Below are positions 26,481-35,129 of a DNA stretch of 57,598 nucleotides, piece by piece. Every line of letters starts with the position of its first letter. Positions within the stretch are counted from its first letter, which is position 1. The stretch comes from CAZBBC01 sp964489835 (GTDB taxonomy: Bacteria; Calditrichota; Calditrichia; JAJRVZ01), in NCBI GenBank assembly GCA_964489835.1, contig CAZBBC010000016.1, positions 1 through 57,598 on the forward strand, written 5' to 3'. The position numbers and the translations under genes are program-made. Under the pieces are notes generated by a model that saw only the letters and a list, made by a program, of their open reading frames with translations, was not told where the DNA came from and made no database searches.

Positions 26481-27836
26481 TTATTTGGCAAATATTCCAA
26501 TATAGTCTCTGCCGTTTTGCAGATCCGTTTCAAATTTCTGGTTTGTCGCAAACACCTTTACTTCAAAAGGCTTCATTCGGGTGATAAAGTCTCCCTTGTC
26601 GACAAATATGTTCTCCTCGCCATATAAAAGATGCAGTTTTCTTTTATTCAAATCATCAAGACCGGCTACCTCGACACCGTAATGGGGCGAATCATCCTCA
26701 TTCACCAGAATAATCAGCCAGTCACTTCCGGTTTTCCGGACAGACGATCTGACGCCGAGTTTTTTGGCGGGTGGCCATCCCTCTTTTTCCGAGAACCAGC
26801 CTTCAACTTGCCCTGCGGTCATGGCTTCTATCAATCTGATTTTTGCAACATTCTGTTCAGGAGAGACCAGAAAGGGCTGCAGAGCCGATAACTCGCTTGT
26901 CAGGGCATACAGTGATTGACGATAATCTGCAGGTGTTTTTTCTTTTGATGACCCCCAGAATAATATTCCTTTTGCGCCATACACGATGGATATATAGGCC
27001 ATCAAGCGGGATTCATCAAAAGAGGAATATGCTTCGGGAGCATAATGATGTGACCCGGGTTCACCCAGTTCACTCCACGAAAATGCTTGCAAAACCATCC
27101 ACACTGGCTTGCCCCTGCCGGTTTGCGACCATCGTTCGGTTGTTTTTCCGAGTTTTATGGCATCACGGATCTTTCCGCGGATTGGATAATAATCACATCC
27201 GGTGATATCGATATGATCCATGTATTGGCGGCAAAATTTCACATCGCTGTTTCGAGCTTCATTGATCCATATCTGACGCTTGTTGTGATCGAGTTTTCTG
27301 ACCAGTTCAATACCCTCTATTAATCCGGGAATAATTTCTTCCGCCCTTTTCTCGGAATATTTGACAGCCTCGGGCGTTTGCATCCACCATTCACCTTTAT
27401 GATCAAAAACGGTGGATTCACCCTCGCGCCACAGCCAACTTGCCGCTGTAAAAGTCCAGACGATTTCATCCGGACCTTCCCAAACTGCCAAAGCCGGATG
27501 ATCCATGATTGATTCTATCTGTTTTTTCAGATCATCGGTTTTGCCCTGAGCCAAATTGAGATAATACACACCCATCATTCCGGCTTGTGATACCCTTTCC
27601 AGGTCGTTTCTATTGCCGCACCGCACGAGATTTACACCTGCATTGGCCATTGCTGTCAGATCAGCATCGCTCTTTGGTAATTCATAAAATCCTATTGGAA
27701 AGAGTTTCTGGTCGTTTGTCGAACTAATAGATCCGTTATCCTGAGCACGGGAATTTAATGGAAGAACACCTGTAACGATCAAGAACAGGATAAAGGCAAA
27801 TTCGTTAAACCAGCGCTGTATTCTTCTTTCTTTCAT
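26481..27836 (-). CDS. exported TIM-barrel-like putative glycosidase
   Basis: 451 residues with a signal peptide (about 12-32, ending NSRAQ). The mature part looks like a barrel: FPIGFYELP, VNLVRCGN, ALAVWEGPDEIVW (acidic strand end, about 133-145), ITGCDYYPI and SIVYGAKGILFWG (about 305-317), then a C-terminal sandwich with SDWLIILVNEDD. YGAKG and the surrounding order echo the GC-rich gene at 14255, so they may share a fold. No family is assigned. The ATG at 27836 with AGAGGA is chosen over an in-frame ATG six codons upstream. It follows NHL copy C by 46 bases. Confidence 0.7.
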   Translation of the reverse strand: MKERRIQRWFNEFAFILFLIVTGVLPLNSRAQDNGSISSTNDQKLFPIGFYELPKSDADLTAMANAGVNLVRCGNRNDLERVSQAGMMGVYYLNLAQGKTDDLKKQIESIMDHPALAVWEGPDEIVWTFTAASWLWREGESTVFDHKGEWWMQTPEAVKYSEKRAEEIIPGLIEGIELVRKLDHNKRQIWINEARNSDVKFCRQYMDHIDITGCDYYPIRGKIRDAIKLGKTTERWSQTGRGKPVWMVLQAFSWSELGEPGSHHYAPEAYSSFDESRLMAYISIVYGAKGILFWGSSKEKTPADYRQSLYALTSELSALQPFLVSPEQNVAKIRLIEAMTAGQVEGWFSEKEGWPPAKKLGVRSSVRKTGSDWLIILVNEDDSPHYGVEVAGLDDLNKRKLHLLYGEENIFVDKGDFITRMKPFEVKVFATNQKFETDLQNGRDYIGIFAK

Positions 27837-27882
27837 TATTTGATCCTCTAGCATATCGGTATGGTCATTTGATTCTGATTCT

Positions 27883-29172
27883 TTATTCCGCGCCTAAAAC
27901 TTCAACGCCCAGATCCTTCCGTCCTTTGAAAAGAGCGTAAATTTTACCTTGCAGATCTATAACCGCATGGATAACTTCGCGTCCTTTATCTGATAATTGA
28001 ATGCTGCAAACAAAATCCCCATTATTATTATATTTTACGATGTAGAATGTTCTGTCTTGACTCTCTTCAAAAGTACCCTCAAATCCTTTAATGCCACGAA
28101 CCATCAAATACACATTTCCCCATTGATCACAGCAAATGGTGTGAATAAAGGCTGAGCCTGCCGTATGATTCTTGTTAACAAATGAGTAAATAAAATCACC
28201 ATCAATTGTAAATTTTTGAACCGTGCCAAAGTAATCTGAAATAAAGACATCATCGTTACGGTCAACTGCTATGCCATGTGGTGTTATGAGCTTTCCAACA
28301 TTGGGACCAACCTGTCCCAATGATTTTATAAACTCGCCGGAATGCTTGTAGAGGTTCGCCCGTATGTTATCCACGTCTATTACCAGAAGCCTTTGTTGAC
28401 TGACAAAGGCTAATCCATGAGGACGAATAATTTGCCCGGGACCAGAGCCCTCGTCGGCAAAATTATTCAAAAAATCGCCATTCGGATTAAAAACCTGAAT
28501 ACGGGGCTTGTCCTTCTTTTGATCACTCACGAAAATATATCCCTTGGAATCAATCGCAACATCGCGGGGTTTGTCAAAATAGCCCTCTTCGTTACCATAG
28601 CCCTTTCCTATTTCAGAAAGAAAATCTCCTCTTATTGTAAAACGGAAAATGCGCGAAGCGCCCATATCTGCTATCAGAATATTTCCATCTTTATCCAATG
28701 TAATGCTATGCGGCTCGCGAAAATATTTGGGTTTTTCAATTTGTTCACCCCATTGCCACAGAGTCTTATAATGTGGTTTTTTTCTTTTAAAGAGCACGGT
28801 TGCCCACAGGTTGCTGTTTACTGCCTTTTTCACCTCTGCGCATATCTGGACTTCTGCCGGAGTTGGAATCTTTTTCGGTGCGCTGTAAAGTCCCTTGTTA
28901 TCGATTGTTCCCAACTCATGGCTACCACCAGGTATTCCATTTACAGACCACTTTACTTTAACATTTACACTTGTCAGACTATGCTGGCCTGTATTATATA
29001 CGACAGTGAATTGTTGTCTCTTGCCACATTCTAATTCAACCTTGGATGGTTGTATCATCACCCGTTCATATGGTTTGACAGATTGTGCAAATAAAAAGGC
29101 TGTTGGTAAAATTATAGCAAAGACAGCCCACTTATAATATTGATAATGCTTTTTTTTGTATAATCTGCGCAT
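27883..29172 (-). CDS. exported NHL-repeat propeller protein, copy C
   Basis: 429 residues. A basic N-terminus (MRRLYKKKHYQYYK) and hydrophobic segment ending LFAQ form the signal peptide (about 1-30). The Ig-like domain (about 35-140) has VKWSVNGIPGG and KGLYSAPKK; NHL blades fill about 150-429 and end DLGVEVLGAE. It pairs with copy A in sequence (QICAEVK, LWATVL). The frame is open for 41 codons upstream into copy D, but AGAGGATCAAAT before ATG 29172 marks the true start. It follows copy D by 50 bases. Same unknown role as the other copies. Confidence 0.8.
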   Translation of the reverse strand: MRRLYKKKHYQYYKWAVFAIILPTAFLFAQSVKPYERVMIQPSKVELECGKRQQFTVVYNTGQHSLTSVNVKVKWSVNGIPGGSHELGTIDNKGLYSAPKKIPTPAEVQICAEVKKAVNSNLWATVLFKRKKPHYKTLWQWGEQIEKPKYFREPHSITLDKDGNILIADMGASRIFRFTIRGDFLSEIGKGYGNEEGYFDKPRDVAIDSKGYIFVSDQKKDKPRIQVFNPNGDFLNNFADEGSGPGQIIRPHGLAFVSQQRLLVIDVDNIRANLYKHSGEFIKSLGQVGPNVGKLITPHGIAVDRNDDVFISDYFGTVQKFTIDGDFIYSFVNKNHTAGSAFIHTICCDQWGNVYLMVRGIKGFEGTFEESQDRTFYIVKYNNNGDFVCSIQLSDKGREVIHAVIDLQGKIYALFKGRKDLGVEVLGAE

Positions 29173-29222
29173 ATTTGATCCTCTTTTGTAATCTTTTATA
29201 TTTTCATAAAGAATCCAATAGT

Positions 29223-30371
29223 TTACTGATCTAAAATTTCGACTTCTCCACCATACCCTCTCGACCCACGAACCATCGCATAAACATTTCCCCATTTGTC
29301 ATCTGCTATTGAATGAACATACACCGAACCGTCCGGCGGATCTGATTCCATAACTATTTTTAACAAATTTCCATGTATATCAAATTTTTGTATTGATCCA
29401 TAATATCCAGCAACAAAAACATCATCATTCGGATCAATGACGAGTCCGTGCGAAGAATTAAAATCTTCACGGTAAGGTCCATCACGCCCCCATGATTTAA
29501 TAAATTCTCCTTCATGAGTATAAATATTTATCCGCATGGCATCAACATCAACGACTAATAATCGACCCATACTGTCAAATTCCATTCCGTGTGCCCGAAG
29601 AATTTCTCCCGGTCCGGTACCTTTTTCTGCAAACGCCCGTAAGAATTTCCCTTCATGACTGAACACCTGGATACGTGGTCCATATTTTTTTTGATCACTA
29701 ACAAAAATGTCACCCTTTTTGTCAGCAATAACGACTCTGGGTAAAAAAATTTGTCCCGGTTCCTCTCCGATTCCCAAACCCAAATATCCAAGATATTTAC
29801 CATCCTTACTAAATCGAACCACGCGGCTGCCATCATAGTCAGCTATGAGTAAATTGCCATCCTTATCAATGGCAATACAATGCGGATTTGTAAAATGTTC
29901 AGAGTTTCCTATTTGTTCAGTATACTCATAAATCATTTTATATAAAGGCTTCTCGGGCGTCATAAGCACCGTTGCAAATAATTTACAGTTGCTCACATCT
30001 TCAACTTGACCCATAATATGGATTTCATGCGGTGTGGGCTCCTTTTGGGGTGCTATGTAAACGCCGTCAGTATTGATATAACCCACTTCCTGGTCTCCGC
30101 CGGGAATATTGTTTACTGACCATTTGACTTTTTCTGCGAGCTTGGCCGGTCTCAAAGGCCTTGCCATTTTTATAACTTTAAACTTTTGTTGTTTGCCGGG
30201 TTCCAAAATCACCAGCGACGGGTGAATGGAAGCCCGACCGGGCTGTTGCCCATTTTGACTAAACGATAGCGAGGGTAATGCGATAAGTAAAAACATGAAC
30301 ATAAAAAAGGAACGGCCCCGGTATTTTATGGATCGTTTTTTAGAATAAACAGGCACAAAAAAACGAATCAT
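29223..30371 (-). CDS. exported NHL-repeat propeller protein, copy D, C-terminally shortened
   Basis: 382 residues; leader IRFFVPVYSKKRSIKY and a signal segment ending LSFSQ, Ig-like domain (about 45-145) and NHL blades to residue 382. It is the near twin of copy B (4285) but stops at GGEVEILDQ where copy B runs on for roughly 46 more residues that complete the last blade. The 50 bases to the next gene contain no trace of the lost part, so this is a clean deletion or exchange, not a simple stop mutation. Whether the shortened propeller closes is unclear. Start at 30371 (GGGGG then ATG) is preferred to an upstream in-frame ATG. Confidence 0.75.
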   Translation of the reverse strand: MIRFFVPVYSKKRSIKYRGRSFFMFMFLLIALPSLSFSQNGQQPGRASIHPSLVILEPGKQQKFKVIKMARPLRPAKLAEKVKWSVNNIPGGDQEVGYINTDGVYIAPQKEPTPHEIHIMGQVEDVSNCKLFATVLMTPEKPLYKMIYEYTEQIGNSEHFTNPHCIAIDKDGNLLIADYDGSRVVRFSKDGKYLGYLGLGIGEEPGQIFLPRVVIADKKGDIFVSDQKKYGPRIQVFSHEGKFLRAFAEKGTGPGEILRAHGMEFDSMGRLLVVDVDAMRINIYTHEGEFIKSWGRDGPYREDFNSSHGLVIDPNDDVFVAGYYGSIQKFDIHGNLLKIVMESDPPDGSVYVHSIADDKWGNVYAMVRGSRGYGGEVEILDQ

Positions 30372-30533
30372 TTGATCCCCCTTTTTAATCATTCCAATAT
30401 TTGAAGCTATTCTCATAATATTCTCTTTTGCTACTATTTATTACAGGTTATCACAATACCACTGGCGGTGGTTGTTTATTCTTCCAGAGTAAAATTGTTG
30501 TTTATCTTGTACAACTATTTTACATCTATTTGG

Positions 30534-30576
30534 TTGGTAGTATAGGAAGTAATATAAGAAAACGTTGACATTTGTT
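30534..30576 (-). promoter_or_regulatory. candidate shared promoter/operator, site 2
   Basis: On the minus strand AACAAATGTCAA is followed after 20 bases by TATACTACCAA, about 160-205 bases before the copy D start. It is the second copy of the site at 21166-21196. The rest of the 30372-30686 gap is AT-rich with no gene. Confidence 0.4.
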
Positions 30577-30686
30577 GACTTGCGAATGAAATACTTTATG
30601 CTGCTTGTATTCAAAAATGGTGCATACTAACTTTTATAAAATCGAAACGATATCTCAAAAAAAAGATGAACGTTACTACCCATGAA

Positions 30687-31601
30687 CTATATAACGTTCA
30701 ATCGGATGAGGTGTTTTTTTATGTTTTCTCTTTCTTCGGGCGTGGCTTCATTTAATGGTAAACGGGGAGGGCCTACCGGATGTCCGGCTATATCCAATGC
30801 AGCCTTTAACACCGGATTTGGATTTATTCTGCCATTTGGTGCCAACGCTCTGAAAAATGGATCCAGTTCATTATGGATCTTTAAAGCGCTTTCATTTTGG
30901 CCATGCAGAAAAAAGTTAATCATTTCTCTCATTTTCTCACCAATCAAATGTGAGCCGCCACTAATAACACCCGCCGCACCTTGCACTAAACCGCACAATA
31001 CCATAAGATCATCACCATTATAAACAGTAAAATCTTCCGGGGTGACCAGGGCGTATTCAGTCATTTGGGTTGGATTAATACCTGCTTCATCCTTAACGCC
31101 TTTTATATTTTCAAATTCATTACAAAGGCGGGACACCATATCAGGATCTACATTTACACCTGTGAAAAGAGGAATATTGTATAACATCACATCTATATTT
31201 ACACTTTTTGCAACCGTTGCAAAAAATTTATAGATACCTTCCTTGCTTGGTTTGCAGTAATAGGGAGCCACAATCATGACTACTTCATAGCCAAGCTTTT
31301 CAGCTTCCTGACTCAGTTTTACCGCATCCTGTACAGAAGCAGCCCCGGCACCAGCGATAAGCGGTACTCTGCCGGCCACCGCTTCTTTCACCACTTTATA
31401 CATTCCCATTCGTTCTTCAACATTCATCGTGTTAAATTCACCAGTTGTACCCGTTACTGCAATGGAATCACAATATTTTTTTTGGATAATAAAGTCAGCG
31501 AGTTTTGCCGCTTCTTTTAAATTTACCTCACCGGTATTTTTATCAAAAGGTGTGACCATTGGTATAATAATATGCCCAAGCTTTTCTTTCAAAGTTTCCA
31601 T
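30687..31601 (-). CDS. DapA/NanA-family aldolase
   Basis: 304 residues, one TIM barrel. Motifs: GTTGE (51-55), catalytic Tyr141 in YNIP and Schiff-base Lys170 in GVKDEAG. The segment YNIPLFTGVN lacks the arginine found in true dihydrodipicolinate synthases (YN-P-R-TG) and instead resembles sialic acid lyases (YNIP-xx-SGV). A sialate or other keto-acid sugar lyase is thus more likely than a lysine-pathway enzyme. It lies between the outer-membrane uptake genes and the second NHL pair. Beyond it upstream is the assembly gap. The substrate is inferred. Confidence 0.82.
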   Translation of the reverse strand: METLKEKLGHIIIPMVTPFDKNTGEVNLKEAAKLADFIIQKKYCDSIAVTGTTGEFNTMNVEERMGMYKVVKEAVAGRVPLIAGAGAASVQDAVKLSQEAEKLGYEVVMIVAPYYCKPSKEGIYKFFATVAKSVNIDVMLYNIPLFTGVNVDPDMVSRLCNEFENIKGVKDEAGINPTQMTEYALVTPEDFTVYNGDDLMVLCGLVQGAAGVISGGSHLIGEKMREMINFFLHGQNESALKIHNELDPFFRALAPNGRINPNPVLKAALDIAGHPVGPPRLPLNEATPEERENIKKHLIRLNVI

Positions 31602-31712
31602 TATTTTTTTTCTCTTTAATTGAAATTTATAAGTAGTACGGCAGAATACTGGGATCTTTTTATCATCAAAGGATCGGATATTCCATTAAATTTTAGACTC
31701 TCGATATTCATA

Positions 31713-31812
31713 NNNNNNNNNNNNNNNNNNNNNNNNNNNNNNNNNNNNNNNNNNNNNNNNNNNNNNNNNNNNNNNNNNNNNNNNNNNNNNNNNNNNNNNN
31801 NNNNNNNNNNNN
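31713..31812. other. assembly gap of 100 Ns
   Basis: Exactly 100 undefined bases, the usual placeholder for a scaffold join of unknown length. The order and distance of the genes on either side (aldolase and PorV-like) are therefore not proven by sequence. Confidence 0.99.
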
Positions 31813-31814
31813 TA

Positions 31815-31866
31815 TCTTCCTCAAAACGCCTCATAAAACGCAACTATGAGACGTTTTTGAGGAAGA
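31815..31866. repeat. long near-perfect hairpin beside the assembly gap
   Basis: A 21-base left arm (31815-31835) pairs with a 22-base right arm (31845-31866) with one mismatch and one bulge around a 9-base loop. It could end transcription of the PorV-like operon on the minus strand, though no T-run is visible before the Ns. It might also be the end of a repeat that broke the assembly. Confidence 0.6.
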
Positions 31867-31904
31867 AAAAGGCAGATAATACGGGCTCTCTACATCTAAT
31901 TTTT

Positions 31905-32930
31905 CTAGAAACTGCCCTGAATTGAGAATTGCATCACTGACCCAAGCAAACTACCGTAATCACTATAAGCGATGTCAAGTCTGCCGTTGAAAGGTAAATT
32001 CATCTCAGCCAGGTTTATTCCGATCCCAGCACTTAAGCCGCCGGTATCATCCTGGGCGCGTTCAAAAGCATACCCGGCCCGCAAATCGACTAATTTTAAC
32101 AAGGTGTATTCCAATCCTGCGTTGAGATATTCGTTTCGACCCAGATGATCAACCCCTTCGACAGCTAAAATTAAGCTGTTTCCACCCTCATTGCCAAAAG
32201 GAAGCATCTCAAACATATTGGCAGATATGCCGATTCGATAGGTTTGGGGTAACTGAAATTCTTCATTTTCATACAACACCTGTGCCGAATAATTCCGAAT
32301 GCTCATCGTCAGTTGAAGACTCCTGAGTCCGGTGTCATAAATGGTTCCGAAATCATAAGCAACAGTGGATGCTTTATTTTCTTTGCCGGTTTCATCGACC
32401 GCACCAGCGACATAGATATCATTCACGCCCAACTGTTGAGACACCAGTTTAATACCACCACCGATGAAAAAATTGTCAGTCATTTGGATACCATAGGCGA
32501 CGCCTATTGCAAGGCCACTCACATCACCGACATCTATATCCGTGTATCCCCTTGGATCAGTGTCAGACATCGTGGTGCCATTAAATTCGCCATAATCTAT
32601 CGTCTGCAGTGTAAGACCGAAAACACCATAGTCACCAGCATTATAAGATAAAGCCGCGTGTATAACATTTATATCATCGATCCAGCTGGTGTTGCTGAGA
32701 AAAATGGCTGTTCCATCAACGGATGCAAGCCCGGCAGGATTATGAAAAACACTACCAAGGTCGTTCTTGGCAAAACCAAAAACATTGGCCATAGCGGCGG
32801 CTCTGGCGCTTCCTCCTATGCTAAGGAAAGTCATTCCGGCCTGCCCAAGCTTTTCCATGCCCTCTGATGATGCCGGATGTGAGAGCAGAAAACAAAATAA
32901 TATCGAATATAATCCAAAATATTTTTTCAT
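31905..32930 (-). CDS. PorV/PorQ-family outer-membrane beta-barrel protein
   Basis: 341 residues. A signal peptide (1-22) precedes the family opening AGMTFLSIGGSARAAAMAN (about 29-47) and FHNPAGLAS, the typical marks of PorV/PorQ proteins related to the FadL barrel. Regular alternating strands continue to a final aromatic residue (FSIQGSF), as expected for a barrel inserted by the BAM complex. PorV-type proteins help deliver T9SS substrates to the surface, and the gene just upstream encodes a protein with a T9SS-like C-terminal domain. It is third in the SusC-like/T9SS/PorV operon, 64 bases after its neighbour. GGAGA precedes ATG 32930. Confidence 0.85.
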   Translation of the reverse strand: MKKYFGLYSILFCFLLSHPASSEGMEKLGQAGMTFLSIGGSARAAAMANVFGFAKNDLGSVFHNPAGLASVDGTAIFLSNTSWIDDINVIHAALSYNAGDYGVFGLTLQTIDYGEFNGTTMSDTDPRGYTDIDVGDVSGLAIGVAYGIQMTDNFFIGGGIKLVSQQLGVNDIYVAGAVDETGKENKASTVAYDFGTIYDTGLRSLQLTMSIRNYSAQVLYENEEFQLPQTYRIGISANMFEMLPFGNEGGNSLILAVEGVDHLGRNEYLNAGLEYTLLKLVDLRAGYAFERAQDDTGGLSAGIGINLAEMNLPFNGRLDIAYSDYGSLLGSVMQFSIQGSF

Positions 32931-32994
32931 GCGAATTTTCTCCATTTTAAACATTAAAGAGTACCAAACGGCCTAATAAAAATATCGTCATTGG

Positions 32995-35067
32995 TTAGCG
33001 AATGACAATAAATTTATCCAGATAATCACCCAGTTCACTTTTAACCGTATAAAGGTATACATCGCTTACGATATATTGATTGAACTCGGTTCGCAAGTTC
33101 CATTCCTCGGTACCGCTACCATCGGTGTGTTCGATTGTATGAACAACATCACCATTAAGCGTGTAAATCGTGATGGTGCACTGTCCAGGTAATCCGGTAA
33201 ATACAATCTTGTCCAGTTCACCTGTAAATGTTTTGCCCGCGGAGCTGTACGGATTAGGAACAACCCTGATATTTTCCATGTCGGATTTAGCCGTTATGGG
33301 TGCCGAAGTAGAAGAGACACCTTTCGGCGCCCAACCGGTCCAGCAGTAAAATCGGCCGCTTTCTAACGAAACGCCAGGATTTTCCCAATTCTGGGTTCCA
33401 TCATCATAAGCGACAACATAGTAAAAGTATTGATAATTAGGCGCTATATTTTCATCAAGATACAAATTATCAGTCCCATCATAAACGACGTGATAGATGC
33501 TATCAGCACGACCAATGGCCCGGTAAACTCTGTATCCTGCGAAATCATTGACGCCTGTATCAAAGTCTCCTTCTTCCCGAGACTCATCTGACCAGGTCAA
33601 TTTAATTCGCAGTCCATCGGAAGCAACCCAGAAATTAGCCGGCGGGCGCGGTGCATCGGGCATATCATATTTTGCATGACCTTCTTTATCGCCGTTCACA
33701 TTCCAGTTGGCCGCATGTATTGTTTTGAGCAAAGAATCGCGGCCGGTTTTGACCACGGTTTCAATTTCATCCATTATAGGACCCTGAAAATTCGCTTGCT
33801 TTGCTGCTATACCATATTTCACACACAATTCCTGACTAATTCCATTGGCAGCGAAAACCTGAATGATGTTAACTGACTCATTAAAATTCATGTCGTATGG
33901 TCCATAGCACTGATAGGCGCAGGGACGATTGATTGATGGATCAATATCGTGTGCCGGTGTATTCAATGGCCAATATTCATCTTCCTGGAAAATCGCCTCA
34001 TACTGTTCCGGCATGGTTAAGTAGGTTTTGCCAAGATCATTAAAACGTTCTTCCACGATCGATGTATTATGAGGCATCGTAGGATCGTTTACATGCTCAG
34101 ATGCGGATTTGTCCGCATAAAGCGTACCTAAGGTAAGATACGCTGGTGACAATAATTCAACCCAGCGGTCATCCTTACTGGGATCGCCCCAATCTTTTGT
34201 ACCGTCACCGGCGTGGTCGCCATCATAAAAAAGAAACATGGGAGTGTTAATGCCTTCATCAGCCAGGGGCGTAAAAAATTCACCGACAGCGTCCTGGTCT
34301 CCAAAAGAAAAGTAATCACCCATATTTGAAACCCGTGCCTGTATATTTGACTCCCACCAAAATTCATGCAGTGCCTGATCTTCCATAATGTGCGGCCATT
34401 CCGGGTTCGGCCATAGTCCGGGATTAAATGGCTCTTTTCCATAGACTTTACCATTATTCGTAAGCGTATAATCAAAAAGTACATAATCTTTATGAACAGG
34501 GGTGCTGTAGCCGTAAACCCATTGTACTAATTCAACGCCCATGGTATAGCGCCATACGGACTTTATTGCTCTTTCGGTGATTAGGTTCGGATCAACCGCA
34601 GTGTTGGTATGAGTTGAGAGAAAAGCGTCACCACCATCGGCAATAATGTTTTTTCCATTGACGAAGACGTTGGGTTGTTCCCATCTTTGGTATATTGTCA
34701 TAGCAGTAGGGAAAACCTGCATCAGGTTTAATTGCTCTTTCCACCATACATCGTAGTTATAGTCATGCGTACGGTGTGCGCCCGATGTCCAGTGTGAATA
34801 CGTTTGACCATTCGGGGCCAACCAGTCTTTTACTCCGGCGACTGAACCGAATTTTTTCACATTCCAACTTTGCCAGGTATAATCGGGAAATCGTCCTCCC
34901 GGCCAACCGCCTTGAGAACTAAAGCCTTCAGCGCCGTCATAGCCCGCGGCGTACCAAAGCCGCCCGATTCTCATAAAACCTTCGGAGGTTCCACCAGCCA
35001 TGGCGAAATCTGCCAAAAAAATTAGCATAACCATAAATATGCTTGCAATGATTAATAGTCTTTTCAT
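32995..35067 (-). CDS. large secreted protein with Fn3 and T9SS-type C-terminal sorting domain
   Basis: 690 residues: signal peptide (1-24), a long unknown domain rich in Trp, Tyr, Asp and Gly (about 30-450), a fibronectin III domain (about 470-570; LRIKLTWSDES ... YFYYVVAYDD) and a FlgD/T9SS-type C-terminal domain (about 600-690; VVPNPYS, ITIYTLNGDVVHTI, FIVIR). It should be exported by the type IX system and held at the surface. It lies between a SusC-like receptor and a PorV-like protein, 62 and 64 bases from them. The position is where Bacteroidetes carry susD, but it shows no SusD features. It may play the surface-capture role. GAGGG lies 8 bases before ATG. Confidence 0.78.
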   Translation of the reverse strand: MKRLLIIASIFMVMLIFLADFAMAGGTSEGFMRIGRLWYAAGYDGAEGFSSQGGWPGGRFPDYTWQSWNVKKFGSVAGVKDWLAPNGQTYSHWTSGAHRTHDYNYDVWWKEQLNLMQVFPTAMTIYQRWEQPNVFVNGKNIIADGGDAFLSTHTNTAVDPNLITERAIKSVWRYTMGVELVQWVYGYSTPVHKDYVLFDYTLTNNGKVYGKEPFNPGLWPNPEWPHIMEDQALHEFWWESNIQARVSNMGDYFSFGDQDAVGEFFTPLADEGINTPMFLFYDGDHAGDGTKDWGDPSKDDRWVELLSPAYLTLGTLYADKSASEHVNDPTMPHNTSIVEERFNDLGKTYLTMPEQYEAIFQEDEYWPLNTPAHDIDPSINRPCAYQCYGPYDMNFNESVNIIQVFAANGISQELCVKYGIAAKQANFQGPIMDEIETVVKTGRDSLLKTIHAANWNVNGDKEGHAKYDMPDAPRPPANFWVASDGLRIKLTWSDESREEGDFDTGVNDFAGYRVYRAIGRADSIYHVVYDGTDNLYLDENIAPNYQYFYYVVAYDDGTQNWENPGVSLESGRFYCWTGWAPKGVSSTSAPITAKSDMENIRVVPNPYSSAGKTFTGELDKIVFTGLPGQCTITIYTLNGDVVHTIEHTDGSGTEEWNLRTEFNQYIVSDVYLYTVKSELGDYLDKFIVIR

Positions 35068-35129
35068 AGTTTAAACCCTCTTTTTGTTAATTCGCAGTTA
35101 ACCGTAAAAAAATAATTGGCAAACCGAAA

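Noticed and set aside
30687..31601. Calling this gene dapA of lysine biosynthesis
   Set aside because: The substrate-binding arginine of dihydrodipicolinate synthase is replaced and the neighbours are glycan genes.
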